DNA of 64,000 bases, taken from assembly GCA_016718825.1 (NCBI GenBank), contig JADKCL010000073.1, positions 124,001 to 188,000 on the forward strand, written 5' to 3'. This document shows positions 9,295 through 18,193 of this stretch, piece after piece. Both the position numbers and the translations under genes were made by a program. Every line of letters begins with the position of its first letter. Position 1 is the first letter of the stretch. The DNA is from Bacteroidota bacterium (GTDB taxonomy: Bacteria; Bacteroidota; Bacteroidia; J057; JADKCL01). A model generated the notes under the pieces. It did no database searches and was not told the DNA's origin. It saw nothing but the letters and a program-made list of their open reading frames with translations.

Positions 9295-10019
9295 AGCTGA
9301 GAGCGATGATTTTCGCCGCCGGATTGGGCACACGCCTGCGTCCGCTTACCAACGACCGCCCCAAAGCCCTGGTGGAAGTGGGTGGAATTCCCCTGTTGGA
9401 CATTCAAATTCGGCGGCTACAAGCTTATGGATTTGAGGAGGTTACCGTGAACATCCACCACTTTGCAGACATGATGGAGCGACACCTTGCAAGTCAGGAC
9501 TACGGACTGAAGGTCAATATCTCCGACGAAAGGGATTTATTGCTCGATACCGGTGGCGGATTAAAAAAGGCGGCAGGATTTTTTCCTGGTGAAGATCCGG
9601 TTTTCATCTGCAACGTGGACGTCTTGAGCAATCTGAATCCATTGGCAATCATTGAATTGCATCAAAAAAGCGGCGCCTTGGCAACCTTGGTCATGCGCGA
9701 CCGCCCGAGTGACCGCTACCTTGTTTTTGACGAAGAAATGCATCTCTGCGGTTGGGAAAACCGTCGCACAGGCGAAACCAAAGGTACGATTCCCACGAAT
9801 GGAAAAGCGCTGGCATTCAGTGGTCAACAGGTGATCAGTCCGCGGCTGCTGCAAAACATGCGGCAAAACGGCGTTTTCTCGATCATCGACACCTATTTAG
9901 ACCTTGCTTCGTCAGGTCAAATCCAAGGGTACCTCGACGGCAGCAGCGTTTGGATGGATGTCGGCAAACCGCAGGAACTCGCCGAGGGCGTGAATTTGCT
10001 GCCACTTATTCTTCCTTGA
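9282..10019 (+). CDS. MurU-like sugar-1-phosphate nucleotidyltransferase
   Basis: 245 residues from the ATG at 9282, which lies 13 bases inside the end of the kinase gene and is the only start giving a normal N-terminus (MEKLKLRAMIFAAGLGTRLR). The signature AAGLGTRLRPLTNDRPKALVEVGG is the nucleotide-binding loop of the NTP-transferase family, and NVDVL carries the metal-binding Asp. Length and motifs match MurU (UTP:MurNAc-1-phosphate uridylyltransferase) and related NDP-sugar pyrophosphorylases without a left-handed beta-helix tail. With the upstream AmgK-like kinase it would convert a free amino sugar to a UDP-sugar in the cytoplasm, feeding peptidoglycan synthesis. The substrate is inferred from gene order; other hexose-1-phosphates are not excluded. 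Confidence 0.8.
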   Translation: MEKLKLRAMIFAAGLGTRLRPLTNDRPKALVEVGGIPLLDIQIRRLQAYGFEEVTVNIHHFADMMERHLASQDYGLKVNISDERDLLLDTGGGLKKAAGFFPGEDPVFICNVDVLSNLNPLAIIELHQKSGALATLVMRDRPSDRYLVFDEEMHLCGWENRRTGETKGTIPTNGKALAFSGQQVISPRLLQNMRQNGVFSIIDTYLDLASSGQIQGYLDGSSVWMDVGKPQELAEGVNLLPLILP

Positions 10020-10419
10020 GGTTCGCATTCGCCTATGAATCCGCTAGGATAAATTCCATTAGATGCTGATTTGCTGCGATTTGGAGATACTCGGTGCTGA
10101 CAAGGGCAATCGGATTACCTAAACTTGATCTTCTCCGATTTTTTTTATCCACGGAATCAAAAATTATTTGGCAAGTCTGCGCGTTCCTAAAAAAAATCTT
10201 TGGTTTCAAAACGCCCAAATTTGAAAATCAGAGGCCTACCCCCAAAGGGTTTGAAACTTTTTTTTCACATTCTCTTTCATCCATGGTTCTTTCCCTGCAA
10301 ACAAGACGCTTGGTAAACCGTTGTGTATTCAAATCTAAATCGATAAATTGCTTCTTATTCGGACGATTGCTTATTCTGATTGGGTTTGTTTTTATCAACT
10401 TGGGCTTAACGTATTTACA
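10020..10419. other. Intergenic region before the Crp-type gene
   Basis: A 400-base A+T-rich stretch with several T and A runs and no credible ORF. It should contain the end of the kinase operon and the promoter of the Crp/Fnr gene. The nearest promoter-like element is TTTG (10387 area) and a poor TATTTACA just before the ATG at 10420; I do not regard it as established. Confidence 0.35.
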
Positions 10420-11100
10420 ATGGAAAAGAAAAACGGGTCTTCTGATGAAGTTTTGTTTTCCAACTTCCTCGGCTGTCTCAGCGACACCGAAAAGAAGCTG
10501 GTCGAGCAAAACGCTACCATCATTGAACTGGACAAACACGAGGCGATTTACAAGGAGGGTGCCGACAGTGATCGCATCTATTTTGTGAAACGCGGCCGTG
10601 TCAAAATCGTCACCAACGGCGAAGACGACAAAGAAGTACTCAAAAGCCTTGTTTTGGAAGGCGAATTGCTCGGTGAAGGTTCCATCTTTGGCGAAAAGCA
10701 CCGTGCAGACACGGCCGTCGCCATGGACGAAGGTGTGACCCTCCTCGAAATGCGTGGCAGCATCGCACGTGAACTGCTCCGCACCAATCCGGAATTGAGT
10801 TTCAAAGTCACGGGTCAGATTGCACAGAAGTTGCGTTCGGCAGAGAAGCGACTGGAAGCTTTGACCTTCAAAAACAGCCGTACCCGCATCATTGAGTTCC
10901 TGAAGGACACTGCACATCGTCAAGGCCGCAAAATTGGCTTCGAGACCCTGCTGCACCCCTTCCTGACGCATCAGGACATCGGAAATTTGACCACCACCTC
11001 CCGCCAAACGGTGAGCTCCGTGCTCAACGAATTGAAGGGCGACAATAAGATTTATTATGACCGTCACCGTCTCCTCATCCGGGACCTGTCGGTACTGTAA
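10420..11100 (+). CDS. Crp/Fnr-family transcriptional regulator
   Basis: 226 residues from the ATG at 10420; the open frame extends 24 codons upstream but that part is not Crp-like. Residues about 10-130 form a cyclic-nucleotide-binding beta-roll (KEGADSDRIYFVKRGRVKI, GELLGEGSIFG). The C-terminal winged helix (FLTHQDIGNLTTTSRQTVSSVLNEL) has a clear recognition helix. The N-terminal cysteines of Fnr are missing, so it is not an Fe-S oxygen sensor. The ligand is unknown; Bacteroidota Crp homologues often lack the full cAMP-binding set. It stands alone, followed by a strong terminator. Confidence 0.85.
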   Translation: MEKKNGSSDEVLFSNFLGCLSDTEKKLVEQNATIIELDKHEAIYKEGADSDRIYFVKRGRVKIVTNGEDDKEVLKSLVLEGELLGEGSIFGEKHRADTAVAMDEGVTLLEMRGSIARELLRTNPELSFKVTGQIAQKLRSAEKRLEALTFKNSRTRIIEFLKDTAHRQGRKIGFETLLHPFLTHQDIGNLTTTSRQTVSSVLNELKGDNKIYYDRHRLLIRDLSVL

Positions 11101-11127
11101 AAAATTGGTTTTGAAAGGAATGAATGG

Positions 11128-11157
11128 AAAAGCGGTCTTTTGCGAGGCCGCTTTTTT
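11128..11157 (+). terminator. Intrinsic terminator after the Crp-type gene
   Basis: Stem AAAAGCGG / CCGCTTTT (11128-11135 with 11148-11155), extendable by two pairs including a G-U, followed by a run of eight T residues. It lies 28 bases after the stop. Confidence 0.85.
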
Positions 11158-11250
11158 TTGTGAGATTGGCATAAGCATCCATTCTTCCATTGCTGCCCCA
11201 AACACGACAAATCCATTTGGATTCTTGTTGAAAATCACCTAGCTTGTAGC

Positions 11251-12750
11251 ATGAACCTTTTAAAAACCTTATTCAATACTTGCTTTTGCTTGCTGATCGT
11301 TGTTTTGAGTTGTGAAAATGGAATAGGGCAGAATTGGCATCCGTTTCCGGCAAATTCCATCAGCATTTACTGGTTTCAATATCAACCCGGCGATCCCGAC
11401 ACGCTGTTTTTTGCTGCGCGAATTGATTCGACCGTTGCTGAGGGGAATGACAGCGCTGCCTATCTGTACCGGCTCGACCGGCCGGGATATTTCAATGAAA
11501 TGGCGGTGGATTGCAACGGTGATCCCGTGTACTTCGATCCAGTTGTGTACCGGCTGAATGTCGATCACTACCTTGGCCGCAAGATGCTGCGTGCCAATGA
11601 TGGTGTCTGCCGTTTTGTTTCTTCGGTGGGTGATACTTTTAGGTTGAGGACATTCGCCGGGATGGGCGCTTCCTGGACTTGGTCCCCCGGCGTCACGGCT
11701 ACTGTGACTAACGTCGCCGCGGCCACGGTCTTGGGGGTACCCGATTCGATCAAGACGATTTCGCTGACCAATGGAAAGGAAATCATCTTGAGTCGGGAAC
11801 ATGGCTTTGTCAAAACCTATTCCTTTCTTCCGTTTGCCGAGCAGATGGGCCAATTCGCGGACATCGACTTCCATCTTTGGGGCATTCCGGGGCAAAATCT
11901 CGGCCGAGACCTGCCGCATACCGCGGAAATCCATGATTTTCAGGCGGGGGATCAAATCTGCAAATACGGTGACCTCCGCGAAAACAGCAGTCATACCTAC
12001 GAATGGACGACGGTCAATTACACGGGCAGCATTCCCTGCATTTTTCCGACTTATTCTTCCACTGTGGAACGCTACCGCGAAATCCGTCCCTACCCGGGCA
12101 TGATGACGCCATATTATTACCCAACGACGGCGATGACTCCGCCTTGCACGGCCACAAGCGCAACAGATTCACTGCTGGAACTCCTTCCTTATGAGCACAA
12201 TCCCTATTTGAGCCCACTCCAATACGAACAATGGATCCAAACGGGATACCAAACCGAAAGCGCGGTCCATAACCGGATTTCGTGTAATCTGACGGCCTTG
12301 GACAATCTGGACACCTGCGGGCAAACAGTCTTTTTGTTCGAATCGAAATGGACCAAGAAAATGACCGCAGGCCTCGGCGAATTGGAATACCGCTATGTCT
12401 TCACGAATGAAATCGACGACTGGAGACACATTTATGCCTACGAAAAAGGCCTTGAAGGCTATGGCACCTGCGAAGACCTTCACGCCCTTACTGCCGAAGA
12501 ACCCAATTCTGGCATAGTCAAAGTTCACCCCAATCCAGCTTCGCAATTCGTTCAAATTGAGTTGCCTCCGTCCATCGAATGGTCGGCGGTGGGTTTTGAA
12601 ATTCTGGATCTCGCGGGCAAGCAACTTCTGAAAATTCCCGGCAGCCCTCAGCTCATCGACGTAAGCACCATCCCCAACGGAATGTATGCCCTGAAAATTA
12701 CCGTGGAGGGCCGCGTATTCGGGACGCAGCGAATTATTGTACAGCGGTAA
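11251..12750 (+). CDS. Secreted protein with type A T9SS sorting domain
   Basis: 499 residues. A signal peptide (LLKTLFNTCFCLLIVVLSC) is followed by about 390 residues I cannot assign to a family; they are rich in Trp, Tyr and acidic residues and contain several isolated Cys. The last 80 residues (SGIVKVHPNPASQFVQIEL, FEILDLAGKQLLKI, IPNGMYALKI, RIIVQR) are the type A C-terminal domain recognised by the type IX secretion system, so the protein should be exported across the outer membrane and cleaved or anchored there. It converges on the MuiA-type gene with a 28-base gap. Confidence 0.8.
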   Translation: MNLLKTLFNTCFCLLIVVLSCENGIGQNWHPFPANSISIYWFQYQPGDPDTLFFAARIDSTVAEGNDSAAYLYRLDRPGYFNEMAVDCNGDPVYFDPVVYRLNVDHYLGRKMLRANDGVCRFVSSVGDTFRLRTFAGMGASWTWSPGVTATVTNVAAATVLGVPDSIKTISLTNGKEIILSREHGFVKTYSFLPFAEQMGQFADIDFHLWGIPGQNLGRDLPHTAEIHDFQAGDQICKYGDLRENSSHTYEWTTVNYTGSIPCIFPTYSSTVERYREIRPYPGMMTPYYYPTTAMTPPCTATSATDSLLELLPYEHNPYLSPLQYEQWIQTGYQTESAVHNRISCNLTALDNLDTCGQTVFLFESKWTKKMTAGLGELEYRYVFTNEIDDWRHIYAYEKGLEGYGTCEDLHALTAEEPNSGIVKVHPNPASQFVQIELPPSIEWSAVGFEILDLAGKQLLKIPGSPQLIDVSTIPNGMYALKITVEGRVFGTQRIIVQR

Positions 12751-12778
12751 ACCGATTCGAAGGCAAAGCGCAATATTC

Positions 12779-14398
12779 TCACAACCCGCTCACAGACATA
12801 TCCTTGGGATAGGCCACACTGAATCCAAGCTCAATTTTCTCCTTGCTCCGGGGCTGGAGATTGATCTTCCATTCGACGACGCCGTTGGCGAGTTTGTCCT
12901 TGTCCTTTTCGGGGTTTTCCGCGGGCGAACAGACTTTGGTTTCGACCTTGATCTTTTCGTCGGTCGTGACGGGCAGGTGGTCGCGCACAATGATTTGCTC
13001 TGCAGAGTCGCGGTTGCTTTCCAGGGTGATCAGGTAGCTGAAATCCTCAATATGGCTTCTGGAAAACAGCCCTTTTTCGTCACCGACCCGCTTTTGGAGT
13101 TTGCGCACGACCTTGATGCTTTCATCCACGCCGAGGTGCAGTTCAAACTTTTCGCCCGGCACCACCAATGCTTGCATTCGGCTGCTTCCGACAAAATTGC
13201 CATCGAGGAAGATGCTGATTTTGCCCGGCAACAAGGGGAAATCGGTGGTATTGGTCACCTCGGCCGTCAAATACACATGCTCGGCAAGCTTCGGAACGGT
13301 CAAATACTGAAATTGATTCCCAAAATCGCCGTCCATGATCAGGAGTTTGGCTTCGCCCCCGTCGCCAGGCACATCGCCGCGCCCACCGGTGCGGAACACG
13401 ACCGAACTTCCTTGTCCCGCCTCGACAGTGGCATAGGATTCATCCGCTGCTTCTTCCATTGCCGGCATTCCGGGTGCTGCCTCCGAAGCAGGCATCGCCA
13501 TCGATTTCTTGAGACCGCCTGCAAATCCACCTCCACCGCGTGAAACCGCCATCTCCCGTTCTTCCCGCATGACCTGCTGCGAAACATACCAAGCGCCAAT
13601 GGCCGGCGCATTTCCCCCCAATTGAGGCCGGGCGGTGGAGAGCAGCACTTCGACGCCCTTCCAATCCTCGCCGGTGCGCTGCGTGACCATTCCATAATAC
13701 CTTATTCCGACCTTTTTGGCCTTCGAATCCACCCTCGCGTCATACAAGGGCTGCCATTTTGCGTCGTGAATGATGTAGGACAATTCGAATTCAAAATCTC
13801 CAGCATCCTGTACCTCAACGGCAATCGTAACGATCTTCCGGACTTTGGTGGTCGCCCCGCTGAACTTCATCAACTCTGCATCAATCAAACGGATGTCGGC
13901 CTCCGCCTTGCGGATTTTGAGTTCGAGGTCGCGGCGCAGTCCGTCCAAATCACGCTGCTCCTTGCCCAAAAACTCCAACACGGATTTCCAATCGTCCAGC
14001 ACGGGACGTTGCACATCGAGGTCCTTTGAAATTTGCTTGGATTTGCCGACGCCGATTTCCTTGAGAAAGGCCTTTTGGTGTTCGATGGCAGCGATTTCGT
14101 CTTTGAAGGCGGCGATATTGTCCAGCAAACGCTGCTTTTCCTCGCCCAAGGTATGCAAGGCAGCCTCGGGAACGTCCTTGTATTGCTGATCCGAAACTTT
14201 GAAATCGAGCAAAGTCAAACCGACCGTGCCACGCGCGCTGATGCGCAAGGATTCCTTGTCGAGATTCGCCGGAAGATGCGTGATGTTAAGGGAAAGGGTC
14301 TTTTTGTCGAGGGTTGCCTTTGCCAACCGCGTGACCATCGCGCGATCGGTGTAAACGGTGACTTTAGAAACGGTGCTTTTGACTTCGTGGGTTGACAT
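12779..14398 (-). CDS. MuiA-family / DUF4139 domain protein
   Basis: 539 residues from the ATG at 14398 (MSTHEVKSTVSKVTVYTDRAM). The N-terminal part matches the DUF4140 beta-domain, a long coiled coil follows (about residues 80-180), and the C-terminal half carries the DUF4139 region (YYGMVTQRTGEDWKGVEVLLSTARP; conserved LPGKISIFLDGNFVG and KEKIELGFSVAYP). The family is named after a mucoidy-inhibitor gene and has no established biochemical role. The open frame continues to 14521, but a perfect -7 box at 14428-14435 lies inside that extension, so I reject the longer start. No signal peptide is visible, so a cytoplasmic location is likely. Confidence 0.8.
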   Translation of the reverse strand: MSTHEVKSTVSKVTVYTDRAMVTRLAKATLDKKTLSLNITHLPANLDKESLRISARGTVGLTLLDFKVSDQQYKDVPEAALHTLGEEKQRLLDNIAAFKDEIAAIEHQKAFLKEIGVGKSKQISKDLDVQRPVLDDWKSVLEFLGKEQRDLDGLRRDLELKIRKAEADIRLIDAELMKFSGATTKVRKIVTIAVEVQDAGDFEFELSYIIHDAKWQPLYDARVDSKAKKVGIRYYGMVTQRTGEDWKGVEVLLSTARPQLGGNAPAIGAWYVSQQVMREEREMAVSRGGGGFAGGLKKSMAMPASEAAPGMPAMEEAADESYATVEAGQGSSVVFRTGGRGDVPGDGGEAKLLIMDGDFGNQFQYLTVPKLAEHVYLTAEVTNTTDFPLLPGKISIFLDGNFVGSSRMQALVVPGEKFELHLGVDESIKVVRKLQKRVGDEKGLFSRSHIEDFSYLITLESNRDSAEQIIVRDHLPVTTDEKIKVETKVCSPAENPEKDKDKLANGVVEWKINLQPRSKEKIELGFSVAYPKDMSVSGL

Positions 14399-14427
14399 GC
14401 GTGAGGGGATGTATAAAAGGTGATGAA

Positions 14428-14460
14428 CAAATATAGGATTTTCAGGGAGAATGCGACAAA
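14428..14460 (-). promoter_or_regulatory. Promoter of the MuiA-type gene
   Basis: On the minus strand: TTTG (14457-14460), 21-base spacer, TATATTTG (14428-14435). Both elements match the Bacteroidota consensus. The 5' leader would be about 25 bases. Confidence 0.7.
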
Positions 14461-14548
14461 GGGGATTCAACCGCAAGCAGGCAAAAGCATGGAGGCGAAC
14501 ACTTTTGGTATTCGCCTCCATTTTGGAACAGAATCGACTGAATTAGAA

Positions 14549-15988
14549 TCAGAATCCTACGGTCACGGTCGTCGTGGCCTCGGCATAGCCGCCCGAGCAG
14601 GCGCGCACTGTTGTCGTTCCGGGGCCGGTAGCAAACACTTGACCGGTCATGTCATCGACCGTGGCCACAGCCATGTCGTCCACACAATAGCGCAAGTCGG
14701 GATTGGCAACGACCGCACCGTTAAAATCCAATGCCGTTGCATTAATTTGACCCGTTGGGCTACCCAACAAGCTCAGATTCAAGGCGCCCGAAATGTTGAT
14801 GCTTGCCACGGCCGGATTACCGGTTCCGCAGTCGCAGAGGCTCACCATGATCACGGCCACGCCGCCGACTTCCTGATTTCCTTGCATCATTGCCGCCACG
14901 AAGGTCATGTTGCCCGGCATGGCATTGCTGTTGACGCTGACCAATCCGCTGGCATTCACCGTTGCAAAGTCAAACATGGGGATGCCGTAGCTCGGGATGA
15001 ACCAGTCAAATTGGGTGATTCCAGGCAACAAAGCGCCGGTGCGGACATTGTAAGCCTTGGCGGTAAATTGCTGATTGGCTCCTGCGCGGATTCCTGCAAT
15101 GAACGGCGTGACTTCGATGATGGTATCGGGGCTGACGTAGATTTCGGCTTGACCGGTGATGCCATCTGCCGTGGCGTAGATGTAGGCGTTGCCCAAGGCG
15201 CGCGCCGTCACGCGGCCGCTTGCGTCCACACTTGCGATTGCAGGATCAGAACTCGTCCAGGTGAAGGTCTTGCTCACTGCGCCATCCGGATTAAAGGCCT
15301 GGGCAGAAAGCTGTTGTGTCTCCTGACGGAACAAGCTTGCGCTTGCAGGCGTCACCTCGACACGGGTCACAGGCAAGGTCACGGTGGGAATACCCACAAC
15401 CATCACCGGTACGATAAACGGATTATTGGGGTGGGTGCTCGCGGTCACTGTGATCGTGCAGCTTCCAACGCCATTGAAGGAAACATTGCCAGTGCTGCTC
15501 ACGCTCGCCACGGCGGTGTTGCTCGATGAAAACGTATAGGTCGGTGTCGCTGTTCCCAAGTAAAAGGTCTCCAGCTGAATCGAGCCCGAAGCTTCCCAGA
15601 TGATGGCCGATGGCACAACGGCAAACACGGTCGGTGCCGCGATGCCCAATGGGACGCTCGCAGTGTAGGTTTCACCGTCTTCGGTTACTGTCGCCGTCAC
15701 GGTAACGGTTCCGACACCGGCAACTGCTACCACGCCACCTGCTGAAACAGTCGCAACACTTGCTTCGCTCGTGCTCCAGCTCACACCATTCGCAGGGGAG
15801 ACCGTGCCGTCAGCACTTACAAACTTGGCGGAATAGGTCAATGAACCATCCGGCTTCATCGATTGCGCGCCATTCGAGATCACCAGAACCTTGTCTTGGT
15901 CCGTCGGATCTTTGTCTTTTTTGCAACCTGTGAACAATGCTCCTGTGAGCAAGAGGGCGATGAGGATTTGGAAATAAACATTCTTCAT
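14549..15988 (-). CDS. Ig-like (BIG2-type) surface lipoprotein
   Basis: 479 residues from the ATG at 15988 (MKNVYFQILIALLLTGALFTGC). The lipobox FTGC predicts lipidation and the following KKDKDPTDQD is a typical acidic Bacteroidota lipoprotein export signal, suggesting surface exposure. The rest is built of bacterial Ig-like group 2 domains, each with the pattern 'WSTSEASVATVSAGGVVAVAG' in variants such as WTSSDPAIASVDASGRVTA; about four or five repeats are visible. A C-terminal domain with the pattern CGTG..AVASINISG closes the protein. Function is probably adhesive or structural. I rejected the upstream in-frame TTG/ATG extension because the signal peptide begins at 15988. Confidence 0.8.
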   Translation of the reverse strand: MKNVYFQILIALLLTGALFTGCKKDKDPTDQDKVLVISNGAQSMKPDGSLTYSAKFVSADGTVSPANGVSWSTSEASVATVSAGGVVAVAGVGTVTVTATVTEDGETYTASVPLGIAAPTVFAVVPSAIIWEASGSIQLETFYLGTATPTYTFSSSNTAVASVSSTGNVSFNGVGSCTITVTASTHPNNPFIVPVMVVGIPTVTLPVTRVEVTPASASLFRQETQQLSAQAFNPDGAVSKTFTWTSSDPAIASVDASGRVTARALGNAYIYATADGITGQAEIYVSPDTIIEVTPFIAGIRAGANQQFTAKAYNVRTGALLPGITQFDWFIPSYGIPMFDFATVNASGLVSVNSNAMPGNMTFVAAMMQGNQEVGGVAVIMVSLCDCGTGNPAVASINISGALNLSLLGSPTGQINATALDFNGAVVANPDLRYCVDDMAVATVDDMTGQVFATGPGTTTVRACSGGYAEATTTVTVGF

Positions 15989-16224
15989 ATTCTTTTCTCG
16001 TTTTAAGTTGAGGAATGCCAAACCAACAGCAAAATTTTGACCAGTAAAGGCCAAGGGTACCTTTACACAACCTATACAGATGTATCAATCACCTATTTGT
16101 CAATACTTTAGATTTTCACCCGTAAGGTCGATGTATAGGTAGCCCGATAAAAATGGGGTGGCCTTCTCCGACCAATTCAAGTTGGATTTCTGCGACATGA
16201 CTGGGAAAATCGCAGTAGTGTGAA

Positions 16225-18093
16225 TCAGAATCCTTCCAGAAACTCCTTGAGTGAAGCAGATGGCTCAAGGTTGAGCTTCTTGCGCAGGCGGTGGCGTGCC
16301 ACTTCGACGCTGCTCCCTTCAATATTGAAGACAGCAGCGATCTCTTTTGAGGACAGTCCAAGTTTGATCATGGCACAGAGCCGCTTTTCCTTGGGGGAAA
16401 GATCAGGGAATTCAGCGTCGAGACGCATGAAAAAGTTCTGCTGTGCCTCCTGAATGTAGAGCTGAAATTCTTTGCGTTCATTTTCCAGGCTCAGGGTTTG
16501 GCTTACGAGAATGCTCAGTTCCTTGAGTTTTTGTTCGTCGGCTCCCTTGCGCAGGGATTTGAGTTCGCGGTCGAGGACTTCCAAGAGGTCGTTTCTGCGA
16601 ACGATGTTCATGGCCAAACTGGTAATTTCGCGGCCTTTGAAGCTGATTTCTTCTTGCAGACGCTTTTGTTCCGATTCGGCGGCCTTCAAATCCGAATCTT
16701 TTGCCTTCAGGTCGGCTGCCGCGGCCTTCAAGTCGGATTCCTTGGCCTTGAGGTCGGCCGCGGCAGCTTTTAATTCGGCCTCTGCGAGCTCCTTTTGCGT
16801 GGCATGCATTTCCTTGTCCTTCTGTTGCAAGGCTTGCTCCCGCCGGAAAACCGCGCGTTGACGGGTATAAATCACGTATCCGAAGATCAACAGCAAGACA
16901 ATGACCACCGCCAACCCGATCTTGGACAATTGGTCAACCCGCTGCTTTTGGGCCATCGTTTCCAAGGCTTGATCTTTGAGCTGAATGTCAAATTTCAGCC
17001 GCATTTCCTCAATCGCGCGGGTTTTCCCTTCGTTGAAGATGCTGTCGCTGAGGCTCGATTGCATTTCGAGATGCACGTAGGCCTGCTCGTAGTTGCCCAT
17101 TTGTTTGTAGGCCACGGCAAGCACTTCGTGGGCCGAAGCCGCCGGCAACAACGCCATCGAGGTGGCGCCGATCTCCAAGGAGGTCTGCGCGTGCTGAATG
17201 GCGAGTTCGGGCCGTCCCCATTTCAGGTACAATTCAGCAAGTTTGAGGTGTGCAATCGTCTGTTCACTTGCACTGGGGACCGAATCCGCAAGTTGCAACG
17301 ACCTCAATGTCAAGGATTCGGCGATTTCAAACTGACCTTCCAAAATGTAAAGCGCACCCAAATTCCCCAGCACACTTGCTTGCCCCGGGACTTGCCCGAT
17401 GGCCTCATAACCGGCAAGCGCGGCCTCGAAATGGGCTTTTGCGGCAGCACGATCCGCAGGACCTCCCTTTTTGGTCAGGCCAAGATTGTTGTGAATCATC
17501 GAAAGCCCATTCGTGTCTTGCAATTCGGTAAAATAGGTCAATGCGCGACCATAGTACTTTTCCGTTTGGACCTGATCATTGTTGCCGTTGCAGACGTTGC
17601 CGATGTTGGTGTAAATGGTAGCGAGTGCGTAAGGATCCTTGTTGACCTCAAAATAGGCGGCCGCCTTGAGCAGCGCCTCCATGGACAGGTCGTAGTAAGA
17701 CATGTCCCGGTACACCAAGCCGATGTTGTTTTGCGCCTTGGCAGCTCCAAGCGGATTTCCAGCCTCCTGAAACAGCTTTTCGGCAAGTTGGTAGTCGGCA
17801 AGGGCGGCTTTGTAATCGCCTTCGATCCATGCCAAAGTGCCGCGTTGATTGACCGCTTTGGGCAAAATGGCTTTATTTTCAGGCTTTTCGGCGACTTCGA
17901 ATGCGATTTTCAGGTAATATTTTGCCTTAGCCGGATCACTGTACATCACGGCACTCGACTTGCCGATAAGCAACTTGACCTGTGCCGAATCAGCCAAACC
18001 GGCGAGTTGCACGCGCAGACTGTCTGGCATGGAGGCATGCAGTCCCGAAAACAAAAGCAGCAACAAAACAAGAACCCAGAAACGTTGAAACAT
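16225..18093 (-). CDS. TPR sensor protein with membrane helix, coiled coil and LuxR-type HTH
   Basis: 622 residues from the ATG at 18093. Signal peptide, then about nine tetratricopeptide repeats (residues 40-360; e.g. AKAQNNIGLVYRDMSYYDLS). A single membrane helix (IGLAVVIVLLLIFGYVIYT) follows, then a coiled coil with a near-perfect 14-residue repeat (DLKAAAADLKAKES). The C-terminus is a GerE/LuxR DNA-binding domain (LSPKEKRLCAMIKLGLSSKEIAAVFNIE...VEVARHRLRKKL). This TPR-TM-coil-HTH plan is common in Bacteroidota and is thought to put a periplasmic sensor in direct contact with DNA; no kinase domain is present. Targets are unknown. It is divergent from the DUF3089 gene at 18194. Confidence 0.85.
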   Translation of the reverse strand: MFQRFWVLVLLLLLFSGLHASMPDSLRVQLAGLADSAQVKLLIGKSSAVMYSDPAKAKYYLKIAFEVAEKPENKAILPKAVNQRGTLAWIEGDYKAALADYQLAEKLFQEAGNPLGAAKAQNNIGLVYRDMSYYDLSMEALLKAAAYFEVNKDPYALATIYTNIGNVCNGNNDQVQTEKYYGRALTYFTELQDTNGLSMIHNNLGLTKKGGPADRAAAKAHFEAALAGYEAIGQVPGQASVLGNLGALYILEGQFEIAESLTLRSLQLADSVPSASEQTIAHLKLAELYLKWGRPELAIQHAQTSLEIGATSMALLPAASAHEVLAVAYKQMGNYEQAYVHLEMQSSLSDSIFNEGKTRAIEEMRLKFDIQLKDQALETMAQKQRVDQLSKIGLAVVIVLLLIFGYVIYTRQRAVFRREQALQQKDKEMHATQKELAEAELKAAAADLKAKESDLKAAAADLKAKDSDLKAAESEQKRLQEEISFKGREITSLAMNIVRRNDLLEVLDRELKSLRKGADEQKLKELSILVSQTLSLENERKEFQLYIQEAQQNFFMRLDAEFPDLSPKEKRLCAMIKLGLSSKEIAAVFNIEGSSVEVARHRLRKKLNLEPSASLKEFLEGF

Positions 18094-18193
18094 TGGAAAC
18101 GAAACGAAGATTTTGGGCAAGGTATCAAATTGTCGGCCAAATCGTAACAGCCATTACGCTTCAATCCGAAAAATGCCCTAAGTTCATCCCACA

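Noticed and set aside
12779..14521. Longer start for the MuiA-type protein
   Set aside because: A complete promoter (14428-14460) lies inside the extension, and the family begins at MSTHEVKS.
16795..18147. A 450-residue plus-strand ORF opposite the TPR-LuxR gene
   Set aside because: Antisense shadow; the minus strand encodes clear TPR and HTH motifs.
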